Source: Liquidambar formosana
Taxonomy: Eukaryota; Streptophyta; Magnoliopsida; Saxifragales; Altingiaceae
Assembly (NCBI GenBank): GCA_039720395.1
Contig: CM077832.1
Location: 32,237,316-32,301,315 of the forward strand
Length of the DNA stretch: 64,000 nucleotides
Direction: 5' to 3'
The translations under genes were made by a program, and so were the position numbers. How positions within the stretch are numbered: position 1 is the first letter of the stretch; every line of letters starts with the position of its first letter. The notes below the pieces were generated by a model. The model did no database searches and was not told where the DNA came from. It saw only the letters and a program-made list of their open reading frames with translations. Below are positions 49,201-62,300 of this stretch, piece by piece.

Positions 49201-52200
49201 TCCTCAAGTACATCTACAATCTGCTCCGTGGTTTGAACTGGAAGGCGAGGAAGAACTGGCATTGGTTCTGCAATGGAAGTAGATCCCCTATAGAAATATC
49301 AGGCAGCATGGGAGGCTTGAAGGGGCCTCAATAAGGAAACGAGTTCTTTACATGGAAAACTGGATTAATGTTCATATCAGATGGCAAGTTAAGTAAATAT
49401 GTATTAGGTCCCATCTTACGGAGGATACAAAAAAGGCCCATTGGTTCAAGCATGTAATTTCTTGAAGGAATGCTTAGGATTATGCTCAGGGCGTACACAA
49501 ACCATGACATAATCTCCTTCATTGAATTTTTGTTTCCTAAGGTGAATATCTGCAGCAAACTTATAATTCTCATTACTCAAGACATTCTTACAACATATAT
49601 CAGCATGAAGATCGGGGATAGGTTGAGCAAATGAATCAGCAAAGACTGAAGAGCGAAAATCTGAAGGTAAAGGACTAAAGGCACAAGGTCAATAGGTTGG
49701 CAAGGAGAAAAGTCATGAACAATCTGAAAAGGACTTGTACTAGACCCAAGGACTAAATCAATGGCATGTGGGACCTCTTTCATTGGTGGAAATTCGCTAG
49801 GCACCTCTTGGGATACCAAAGCCAATACTAGCCCAGAATAATTCACCTTATAGGTTTTATCCTCTTTGCCATTCCCATATTTATTTGTGGGGAGGAGGTT
49901 ATCAATTTTTTATGTGTCAAATTTGGTCTCTAGTATTGTTTGTTTATTTGTATTTGGTTAGCAAGGCAATACAATTTCCTGATGATGGATTAATGATCGA
50001 CCCTTAGTTATAGTTAGGAACTGTCTGATAACTGATAACTCATATGGTTGGCAATGTACAATTAGATACTGATAATTTAAGATCTTTCCATAACTTGTTT
50101 TAAGTTGTAAGTAAATGACCCTTTAGCAGTTGTCGGCATCGGGGAATCATCCATGTGTAATTTGGGTTTCAATTTTCAGTGGTCATTTATTTATTTATTT
50201 TATTTTTTTTTTTTTTCTGAAATAGGTTTTTGGAGTTTATTGGTGGAAGAGCTCTGCATGTCTTCTTATTTTATTCTCATTTATTTTATCTTTGCATCAT
50301 GTTTTGGATTTTACCTTGTTTAATTCCATATTTTTAATGTTTAGATTGTGATGACAGGCTTCTCACATTGGCCACCTGCTTTGCAACAAAAATGATTCGT
50401 AAATACGGGTTGGTGCAACGTAAGAAACATGCTTTCATACCACAGGACGTTAGGGGAACCTGGATCCATTCCCTACCACCAGTTTTACTGGGTAAAGTAA
50501 ATAAAGAAATGGGAAATTCGAGAAAACTTCAGGAGATGGCTCACTATCTGGAGATCATCCGAAATCTGCAATGTCGACTTAGTGCAAAATTCAAAAGGCG
50601 TGGTCCAGGATTGGTATGGTGCTGTGTGATTTTTCCGTTCTGAATATTACTATACTGCTTGGATATTATCACTGGAATAAGAATAATACTTTTGCCTTGT
50701 TTCACAGGTGGATGACAGGGAGGCATTAAGTTTGGTGGGTACGAATTTACCACAGGATGACTCTCATCATTCAATTTTTCCAGCAGATTCCGTGTCATCA
50801 GAGACACCAAACCAACATGAACTTTCTTTTCCTGTATCTGCCTCGGGGTTCAATTCGGAGAAGCTTGCTTTGATTCCGATTGAATCATTGGATAAATCCC
50901 AGTTGGATTCAGAGAATTTCAGTGAATTATCTCTTCTTGTGTCACAAGGAGGGGTTTTGGGAAAGAAAGTTCTTCCCTCAGAAAATCCCAAGGATATGAT
51001 TGCACGTTGGGAAATAGATAATTTGGACTTAAAAACTGTTGTCAGAGATGCCTTGCTCTCTGGTCGTCTCCCTTTGGCAGTTCTTCAATTGCATCTTCAT
51101 CGTTTAAGAGATTTGGTTACTGACAAAGAGCCTCGTGATACTTTTACTGAAGTTCGTGATGTTGGAAGGGTTATTGCTTATGATCTATTTTTGAAGGTAG
51201 CTTATTGATTGTTATTTACATGAAGTAAAATGTCATTTTTTTTATTAAAAAAAAAATTTGGTTTCTACACTAATTATTCATTATCAATAGGGTGAAACTG
51301 GCCTTGCTGTAGCAACATTGCAAAGGCTTGGAGAGGACATAGAAAACAGCCTCAAGCAGTTGGTGTTTGGCACCGTAAGGAGATCTCTTCGAATGCAAAT
51401 TGCAGAGGAGATGAAGAGATATGGATACCTGGCACCATATGAATGGAAGATATTGGAGCGGATAGCACTTATTGAGGTATTTGGAATTTATACCATTATT
51501 TGTTCTAGTATCCCGTACAAGCATATGGGGTGCAATATCAAGTTTCGTACCCTGAGCTGACACTTGGTTGTTTTAATGGAAAAGAGGCTCTACCCTAGCA
51601 GTAGTTTCTGGAGAACATTTCTTGGACGTCAGAAGGAATTCATGGGAGTTTCATCAAGTTTAAATTCAACAGGGGGAATCAATTTGCGGATATTGGATTT
51701 GCATTTATTCAACAATCTTGTCATTGAGTGTGGTGAGATTGATGGAGTTGTTTTAGGTACGTGGGCAAATGTTGATGAAAATTCCTGCTGTTTCTGTGGT
51801 CGATGAAGATAATGCTGATGGTGGATACTGGGCTGCTGCTGCAGTCTGGTCCAACACTTGGGATCAGAGAACCATTGATCGTGTAAGTTACTTTTCCTTT
51901 TCATTTTTTCCCCTCTCCATCAAGTCATTCTAACAGAGAGATTCTGTCAACTCATTCTAACATAGAGAGATTTTATATAGTATATAGTATATGTCTATAT
52001 ATATATTGACAACTAAAATTATAAAGGGAAGGATGAGATATCCTTGGGACGGAGAAGAAAAGTACAAATATCTAAAAACTAGAAAACCTAGCAGAGAGGA
52101 AAAAACAATCTTTTGCCTCCAAAAGCAAACCAAAACCCTAGGCCATCCCTTCACACAGGGCATTCCAATCTTCTAAAATACACCAAAAAAGTATACCTTT

Positions 52201-55200
52201 GAATTCTTTAGTGACTGAGGCACACAATGATGCAAGAGAGACAATCTTTTTCCAAATAAGATCGCCATGATTGGGATTTTCTTAGAAAATTGTAGAGTTT
52301 CACTTTACATAAGTACACCAAATCTATGACACAGAAGCGCAAGCCCAAGACACCCTTCCTCTCCCACCCCTTCCAATACCTTTGAAGCCAATACCTAACA
52401 AAGAGGCAATCTTCCTAAGAGGAACCAGAGATACATCATACATCTGGCAAGAGGAATAGTTCTTTCCACAACCACCATGAGAATGTATCATGAAGAAGTT
52501 CATGATCATATTTATCGTCATTGTTTATATATGAAGAACACAAATCTCTGATTTAAGTGCTTTAGAAGGTTTTTACTTTTTAACTCAAAGCAAGTCAGTA
52601 GTATTGACTTTGTTTGGAGCTACTAACCAAGCCAAAGCCTTCGACTTAGGAGGAAGGTTTGCTTTCCAACTTAGAGTTGGTTTGAACAAGGGGATACGAT
52701 CTTCTTTAAGTAAGAAAAAAGAAGAAGAAAGATTTGCAAGAGAAATTACTGATATTTTCAAGGCACAATTGCCTCTCGTCATAGGATGAGGGCAACAAAC
52801 TGAGCATTGTTAATCTAATAAGCAATGAAGTTAAGTCTGAAGCTTCCCTATCAATCAAACTTTTTTAAAAGAACAAAATTGGTAATGAGTAATGACCCCC
52901 TTTTGAGATAAGAAAGACGATAAAGGTGAGGAAAGGTTTGCCAAAAAAAAGTAGCATCACTCTACCACCAATCCTTTCTAAAACAAATGCAGAAACCATT
53001 TCCGACAGTGAATCTAATGGATTGGGAGAAGGTGGTTAAACCCCGAGAGATGAATTTCCAAGGGTAATGACTAGTCACCCTACTAGCCAATTAGAAATTC
53101 TATAATTTGACTCCTTAAAGTTTACAATGTTGGGTTTAAACTGGTGTGGAATGAAAATAAATTGCTGTGGTAAGATGGAAATGGGTCCATACTTAGAGTT
53201 TCCATCAGTCCTTTCGTGCAATGGGTTCATTACTGAGGAATCTTTCTTGAATGATGTTTTGCAATTAAGTGTCATATATTTAGAAATATTTTCATATTTA
53301 TTTTCCCATTCTTTAGCTATAGAGGACTTGTGATAATTTATCTCTCTTGACTTTCCTAAGCTGTAGATAACCACAATATTTACTGCAGTTCTAGAATCTG
53401 GGCTTAGCATAATTTATCTCTCTTGCCTAGTTGACTTCCCTTTGCTGTAGAAGCTTGGTCTTTAGTTGAATTGAATGACCACAATATTTAAAAATTTCTG
53501 TATGAATTTTATGTTGTTGGAGAAGTGTCTTTTTATGTCATTGTAAGCTGAATCCATTTTAATGAGAGGTCTTCATGCATTCATGAAATAAGGGATGGGG
53601 TCATTTTTTAATAATTAAGAATCACATTAGTTTTCATTGTTGATTGAATTCTATAATCTTTGTGATGTCATCGTGATACATTTATATTCTGCGATTCCCT
53701 TAAGAGATCAAGAATGTTGAGCTAGGATTTTCTGCTACCCCTCCCCTTCCAAGATGCAACAAAGCAATCATTTTTTCTAATGCTTTGAAACTAGTAAATG
53801 CTTTTGTGTATGTGATGTACCTGAAATATTTGATCTCTCCCCCCCTCCCCTTCTTTCTTGATGTGGGATGAGATATCTGCTAAAATATTCTGTGCAGAGA
53901 GGCGTGAAATTATTCTCTGCCCTGAACCTGTCATTGGATAGTAGCCCTTTTGTGGGTAATTGTCTTCCTCTTGCTTTTTCAGAATTATTTCTTCTGTTCG
54001 GAAATATGTAAACGAGTTACTGTAAGCTAAGTCATGCCTTCGTTGGAAATTTGAGGTGAATTATGGTTAATTTTCATGCATAAACTTTAGACCTATAATG
54101 TGAAAACAGCTTCTGTTTGTCATGTTAATTCTAATAAACAATTTTTTTAAGCAAGCATAAATAAGAATATACAAGTGTTGAGCATAAAGAAGAATATGGA
54201 TGTAGACTTGTGGAAATTGCAGAATTACAAAGCTTGAAGGGAACTCTCTAAACATAAGACATTATTTTTTTACTATAATCACCCCTGTTAAATTTTTTTT
54301 TTTTATTTAAAAAAAAAAGCCAGTTTTTATCATGCTGAAATGCATTCCTTGCATAACTCTTCATCTTTTCCCTTACCATACCTATGTTAAGAAAGAGTGA
54401 AAAATACTCTAGATATCGAAAATCTATGAAGCACGGATACGGATACAATTATGGATACGATGCGATACGGATACGCCAATTCGGCAATTCTAAAAAAATG
54501 TAGGATAAAATATGGTAGGGATACATTGATAAAGAAATATATTAATATTAATATTAATATTTGGTCTAAAACATATATAATAAATATAAAAAAAAAGTTT
54601 GAAACATCTACAAAATCAATTAATATGCAAGAATAGATGTACAAAGAACACATCCATAAGCATCAACCATGTTCATAATTCATAGAAAAAAACCTAGAAA
54701 GACATTAACATTATGAAATAGCCATTTAACTCTATTGCTTTACAATTGTTGCCCTAAAAGATAGATAGTGGAAAGAGAACTAAGATGAAAGAATTAAAAT
54801 GGGTTTATTGTTTCAATCAAAGTATGGGTATGATGTTTTTTTAAATTTACCCCCATTTATTTAAAAATAAATAATTACAAATTATTCCTTTCCATCCTAT
54901 AAAGAATTTACCCCCATTTACTGTTCCAATACGTACGGAGAGTATCCGATATGTATCGGGGAGTATCCTAGGAGTATATATCTGATACGGATTTGTTGGG
55001 GGTTTTGAAGTATCCGTGCTTCATAGTAAAAAATGGTCTTTTTGTGCTCTTGAATCAGTTGAAACTCAAGACACTTAAAAAGGCTTGTATTTTAAATGAG
55101 GAAAAATTCAGTTCTTACAATATTAACTTCATCCTGATTACATATTCAGCTAATTATTCCTATGGATGGCTTATTTCTACATCTGAATTAATGTGTTGCG

Positions 55201-56239
55201 TCTCTTTGAAACATATTTAATGGATATTTATCTTTTTTATTTTCATTTATCTTTTATCTTTTATCTTTCTTTCTTTTGTTAATTTAAAATTTTGTTTTTT
55301 GTTATTTTGGTTTTCTTGGATGTTGATAAATATGTTTTTTTTTACAAAGATTATTTTTGAATTTATTCTCGTAAAAGGCTGGTTGATTTGGACTATACAT
55401 TTGCGAACTTCTTGCTGTGCAGATAGTGCTGGATCAACCTTTTCTTATGGGTGTCCATGTTTTGTGGGAATCACAACTTGAGTACCACATATGCCACAAT
55501 AACTGGGAGGAAGTCTCTAAACTCCTGGACATGATTCCTACATCTTTATTGTCAGATGGAAGCCTCCAAATTGGTATGGATGGTTTAGAGACTGCTCCAA
55601 CCGCTAGATGCAGTGCGGAATTTTCTGACTATGGACATTATATTTGCTCTTTGAAGAATTGGACGTTGTGAGCATGAACGTTCCGGATATTAAAATTTTC
55701 AGCGTTTTTAGCCGGTAATATGTGCTCCATGTGGTTGAGAACGCTTATGGAGCAGGAGCTTGCTAAGAAATTTATTTTTTTGAAGGAATACTGGGAAGGC
55801 ACAGCTGAGATAGTGTCTCTTCTGGGTCGTTCAGGCTTCATTGCTAACAGAAATAAAATTTTGTTCCCAGATGAAGCCATCGAGAGTTCATCAGATTTGA
55901 ATTTCTCAAATACTAATGGAGCATTTCAAACAAATACTGTGCAAGCTTTGCATAAACTTCTTGTGCGTCACTGTGCGCAGTATAACTTGCCAAACCTTTT
56001 GGACCTTTACCTTGACCACAACAAGTTTGTTCTCGACGATGATTCAGTTTGTTCATTGCAGGAAGCTGCTGTAAGTTTCCTCGTATCCAGTGAGTGTTTC
56101 TTTAAATTGGATTTCCTCTGGTTTCTTTTATATCATTCGGTTTTTCATATCTTTCGTTCTCTTAGCTGTTTATACTTGTTTATCTTTCAGGTTCAGTTCA
56201 TTTTCTGTTTATGAATCTGTTATGCCTGTTTGAGATGAA

Positions 56240-56293
<54 letters not shown>

Positions 56294-56355
56294 CGCGCTC
56301 TGTGTGTGTGTATGCGTGCACATGTGCGCCTCCTGCCCCCCCCCCCCAAAAAAAA

Positions 56356-56386
<31 letters not shown>

Positions 56387-59300
56387 ATAAAAGGGAAAAT
56401 AGGTTGAACTTCCCTCGTAATTTTCCACTGAGTACAAGTCCAACCTATAAGTTTTTAACTTGTAAGAGTATCTCCAATGGTGTGCTAAAAGGTATTGCTA
56501 TTGCTATATTTTTGCAATAGCACACCTTGTTAGTGCTCCAATGGTATGCTAAAGAAGTAGATTTGTATAGATAATCACAAAGAGAAGAAAGAAAGAAAGA
56601 AAGAAAGAAAGAGAGAAAGAGACGGCTATAAAGAGAGAGCTTAGGGTTCTCTCCCTTATTTATACTAATGTCAGTACAATGACTTAAATACCCTTCCTTT
56701 TACTACAGATCGATAAGAAATATCAAATAAAGAACCAACTATTTTCCAACAAAAGGGTGTGCTAAAAAATAGTAATAGCACATCCTTGTGCTATATTTGG
56801 CACACCCTTGTGCTAAAATAGCACAAAGGTGGTTAGAAAAAGAAAGGGGATGGTGGTTGTGCTAAAATAATTACATATTGTGTCATTTGCACCATTGGAG
56901 CATATTGTGTCAAATTATAGCATTTGTTATTGTAGCATGTGCTAAAATAGAAATAACACAAGCAAAATAGCACAAACCATTGGAGATGTTCTAAGTTCTC
57001 TGAGTCTTAATTGGTTATTGGTCAAAGTTCAACTATTTTTCTGAAAAGACAGATTCGCCCTTGTGGCCATGTACTTAATCCCACATCACCTGGTTAGAGA
57101 GGTTCGCAGGGCTACATAAGTAAAGCCTACACCCTTAACAGAGAAGACGTGTTTTAAAGCTTTGAGCATGCGGGAAAGTGGTTCTTGTATTGTGGAAGGG
57201 TTGGGCGTTACAATAGCTATGATTTGCTTTAAAAAAGGAGACCTCTGACCCCTTAAGGCCTTTTCTCCCAATGTGTGTGATGTGTTGCTCCGATGAGGAG
57301 TCGATTAATAATTGTTTCTTTCATTGTTCTTTGGCTATGAAACTTTGGTGTTGGTTGTTCAGTTGGTGGGAGTGTTGTGGACTCCTCCAGTCCTCCTAGA
57401 CATGTTTCCTCTTCTCTTCCTATGTTTTGGTGGGCTAAGAGCCTAGGAGGTAGGATTTTTTGAATGCCATTTTGCGACATATTTGGTGGGAAAGAAAAAA
57501 TATAATTTTTGAAGATAGGAAAATACATGACATTTATTTGTGGGAAAATATTAGAAGCTTGTGTTCTTTATGGGTTTCTATCTCTAAGGAATTCAAGGCC
57601 ATCCCTACTCTCATTTTGGAAGATTGGAAGGTGGTTTTTTTCGTCAGGAAAGTGGCACTAGTGTGTTCTTGGAAGCTGTCACTGCCTTTGGGTTAATTAA
57701 ATTTAATTTCAACGGGTGTTCTCTTAGAAATCCATGTGTTATTGGAGATTGGAGTATTTTTAGAAACCACGAGGGTAATGTATTTCTTGCCTTCCTTGAG
57801 GAATTCTTACTTCTATTGGATAATGTAAAGGACAAGTTTAATCATTGTCCATGTCTTACTATATGTGGTAGGTGGTGACTGGTACACTAATCAGTTTGAG
57901 ATTGTTAAGTTTTGCAACCTAAAAGCCTAAGCTGATAGGTGAAGGGCCCAAACAGGCATGTGAAGACATGTTAAACTTGATATTTAATCGATGTGGGATG
58001 TGGGACTTCCCAAAACTCCCCCTCATGTGTAGGCCTAACAAGATAGAAAAAGGCTTGTCACATGGACAACAAAGACGGGCTCATGCATATAACGGGCCCA
58101 AAAACGACATAGCTCTGATACCATGTTTAGTTTTCAACCTAACTAGCCTAAGCTAATAGGTGGAGGGCCCAAACAGGTATATGAAGTCATTTCAAACCCA
58201 ATATTTGGGAGATGTGGGATGTGGTATTTTTCCAACGGTTTCATTTGCAGGAAAAAGATTATATTGTTATCAAGTTTTTCAGTATATAAAGAGTTGTAGT
58301 CCCTTATAAAAAAAAATAAAAAATAAAAAGAGTTGTAGTCATCTCATTAAGGGTACGAGGGCTTAGTTTCTTTTGCCTTATACTCCATTCAATTCTCTGT
58401 TTTGTTTTTTTGTTTTTTTTTAAACACTGAATTTCTTCTTTTTTCCCTTTTTACAGGAACACTGATTTTCTGTTTCAACCCAAAAGCATACTTTAAATCA
58501 TTAAAAAGATTCTTATAAACCCCGATTCTACCCCAGAATCCTCTTCTACTGATTCTACTAATTCTACTAATTCTGCAACAAACCTCTACTCTAGTTCTTC
58601 ATTTAGTACTTAAGCTTGCAACATCCTGCATTATCACTCTCCACAGGAAGAGACTGCACTATTTGAACCTCAGACCCTCACTCCCCTCCCCCCTCCCCTT
58701 CTCCCTCTTTCTATCTTAAAGAGGAATGCCTATATTATTCTAACTAAAATGTGGAGGCAGTTTCCCAAAAAAGAAAAAGAAAAAAGTGCTCTATGTTGTT
58801 ATTGTATTTGCTATCAAAGTTACAATACAGTACAGTTGGTTGAATGCCTCAAATAATTTATTTATACACTTAAATTTGATGTTTGTTTCATGCTCTGCAT
58901 TATCACAGGGTGATTGTCAGTGGGCAAAATGGTTGCTTTTATCTAGGATTAAGGGGTGTGAATATGATGCATCATTCTCTAATGCTCGTTCGATTATGTC
59001 ACGTAATTTAGCTTCTGGTAACAACCTCAGTGTTCTGGAGATCGATGAAATGATTCGTACTGTTGATGACATAGCGGAAGGAGGAGGGGAAATGGCAGCT
59101 TTAGCAACCCTAATGCATGCCCCTGTCCCAATTCAAGATTGCCTGAACAGTGGCAGTGTAAATAGGCATTGTAGCTCTTCAGTCCAGTGCACATTGGAGA
59201 ACCTTAGGCCCACCCTTCAACGCTTCCCGACGCTATGGTGCTCACTTGTAGCAGCATGCTTTGGACAAGATACAATTTGCAAATTTTCAGGCCCCAAATT

Positions 59301-62300
59301 GAAAAATGGTTTGGTTTTAGTTTCTTGCTTTCTAATCTATATTATGGGTACATGTTTATTAGCCCCTATGATATCCCAAGGTTTTGTACCATGATTGTTT
59401 TCGCTGTATTTGAATTTGCAGTGATTGGCAATTCAGCTTTATCAGACTATCTGAATTGGCGGGAAAACATATTCTTCTCTGCTGGGCGTGATACTTCACT
59501 TCTACAAATGCTCCCATGCTGGTTTCCAAAGGCTGTACGGAGATTAATTCAGCTTTATGTCCAGGTCAATTCTGGTCTTCATATGTCAATAAGTTCTCTA
59601 TCTCATACTATTGTCTTCTTTTGAAAAAATTTCTTCCTAGCTTTCAAGTTAAATCAGATAGATAATCAGGAAAATTGCGGAACATTGTACTGAAATTAAC
59701 TCAGCTTGGTCTTCCTAGTTTTTTAAAATTTATTAGTATTATTATTATTGTTATGTTATGATTTGATGCATTTGAGGATGATTCCCTCATCTGTAAGTTT
59801 TCCAATTTACATCATATGTACTTTGTCTGTTATTGCAGGGTCCTCTTGGATGGCAATCGCTGGCAGATTTGCCTACTGGAGAATCTTTTCTAGATCGAGA
59901 CTTTGATCTTTTCATCAATGCTAATGAGCATACTGAGATCAGTGCCATGTCCTGGGAAGCAGCTATCCAAAAACGTGTTGAAGAGGAACTCTATGATTCT
60001 TCTCTTGCGGTGGGTCTTTTGTTTCAAGATTGTCAGTTCATTTTTTCACTATTTTTAACTTACTATTCATATGAGCTGCTGAGTAGTTAAGGAAATTGCT
60101 TCTTTACTTTATAAAAATTTGTCAAAGTATACATGTACAGTTTATGCTCATGATGATGTTACATAATTGCAATTTATGTTTCTTTGGGATTGATTGATTA
60201 TTAGTCTTGAATTGCAACTTTTGTGGTATAGTTAAAGTGAAATTCATTACTTGCATAATGAATTCCTACCTAGCCCCACATGAGTTCAGCGAAGTAGGGG
60301 ACTGTTAGGTTTCCAACCTAAAAGCCTAGGCCATTAGGTGGAGCCCATGTAGGGTCCAAAGGGGTATTTGAAACTATATCAACCTCAATATTTAGATGAT
60401 GTGGGACTTCCCAACAGGGACACATTATATCGTGGAGGACACTAAATAATGTGCTTGTTTTTGTTTTATGTTCTGTGAGGGATTATCTACAGGACAAGAA
60501 TCCACATTGGTTTTCTGCTGTTAAATACCCCTAAATGCCTGCAATGATTGGGATATAGTTATGATTATGTTGCATCTTTGTAGATTTTCAGAATTTTCCA
60601 TTTGGAAATTGACTATCAGATTGCTTACTTTTGTCTTTTGTAAACCCAATTTCAACTTACCAATTTACATCGGTTATGTTAGCGTCATTTATCTCCAATA
60701 GTCCATTAGCTTTGCTATTATTACTACAGCTACTTCTGGTGACTTTTAGGAGACGATAAATGTCCATCTTTTAATTATTGATGAAAGAAAATATACATTA
60801 GCTCAAGTAATCTTATTGTAGAATCTGCTTAGGGGTTTTGAGAATATCCAGGCCTTGTTGCAGTTTCAATGATTGCATATCTTTTGTTTATATCATCATT
60901 CATTTTTTTCTTCAGAATTTTGGTTGGCTACTATGATAACATCTGAAAGGTTTTACTATTAGCATAGGTTGCTCTATGGCTCCCTGTTTTTTGCTTGAAC
61001 CACCTGTAAGGTTTCATAACATCTTCCTCTCATCTTGGATGCTTTATGGACTTCAGGAATCTGGACTCGGAATCGAGCACCACTTGCATCGTGGTCGTCC
61101 ACTGGCAGCTTTTAACCATCTTCTTGCTTGTAGAGTTCAAGAGTTGAAATCAGAAAATACCCACAAAGGGCAATCGACTACTTCAGTGCATGGGCAAACC
61201 AATGTACAATCAGATGTCCAAACACTTCTTGTGCCTATAACACAAAGTGAAGAGTCTCTTCTTTCATCTGTAAGGAAATCTTTTCTTAAAATTTAGATTT
61301 AATTTTGAAGTGATTGAGTTCTTCTCAAATAGAAATTCATTAATATGGGCCAGTTTGGTTGTGGGTTGTGTTTTTTGTTTCCTGTATCCATTGTGACTTG
61401 TTTGTTTGTTTTTTGTTCTTTTTTCGATTCCTAGAAACAAAAGCATGTTGGTAATGACAAATTAAAACTTCCTTTTAAAAAATTATAATTTAAAAAGAAA
61501 AAAAAAGAAGTTAAAACACATATAGAGTTGGTGGTGGTAGACTTAAATTTTTCTTCGAGGATTTCAATCTAAATCCAACTGAGATCTTTAAGTGGTTCCA
61601 AACAAGATTCACTTATAAATAGAACTCGAGATTTCTTTGCTTTGTCTCTAAACTAAACACCATATTTTGTAGCTTCCAACCAAATTTAAGTCGCAATTTG
61701 GTCATAAACCATTGGTGAAATATAAACTAATAATATTACCACAACCCCGGAGTAAGGATTCATTTGGATCCACCAGAAGATTGAGGCCTCACCAAACCCA
61801 ATTCAGATCTTGAGATTATTATCCAGATATGGATCCTAGCTTCAAGATCTAAACCTGGCATATGGGCCTCAATTGAATACAATTATGAGTCAGATTTGCT
61901 GCTCTTCATGCCCTAGATGGAGGTTGTGGTGGAACAGTGGTTGTGTGGTGTTGAAGGGGTGATGGCAGCCATTTATGGGTTTCTTTTTTTCTTTCTTTCT
62001 TTCTTTTAAAGAGCGGCAGGGGGAAGAATTGACCCTTATTTGTATTCCTTTTCTGGAGATAGAAACAAAACCACTCCCTACTAAACATGCTTTTTAAGTC
62101 TGTTTGTTAGTTTTAATTTTAAGGATCGTAGACACTAAACACACTAATAAATGTGCAACCATTTGGGCCCATAATTTTATTGTTTAAATTTATATATGCA
62201 GAAAGGTCTCATGGTAATGATAGCATACTAAGTTATAAGTAATGACTACTATACTTGATTTTATCTGAATAAATTTATTTTTTGTTTCCTCCTTGTGGCA

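Larger units (their letters stand above)
39128..50357 (+). other. Intron 4, 11.2 kb, transposon-rich
   Basis: Bounded by AG|GTAAAA and GACAG|GC, joining Arg (AG+G). It contains at least three LINE copies and a decayed gypsy cluster. Long unremarkable parts are 39128-39867, 41521-41706, 41956-42540 and 45700-46380, where I see no gene. Confidence 0.9.
51883..55422 (+). other. Intron 8, 3.5 kb
   Basis: Contains a decayed antisense LINE (52000-53100) and a MITE (54424-55026). The stretch 53100-54423 shows nothing recognisable besides homopolymer runs. Confidence 0.85.
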
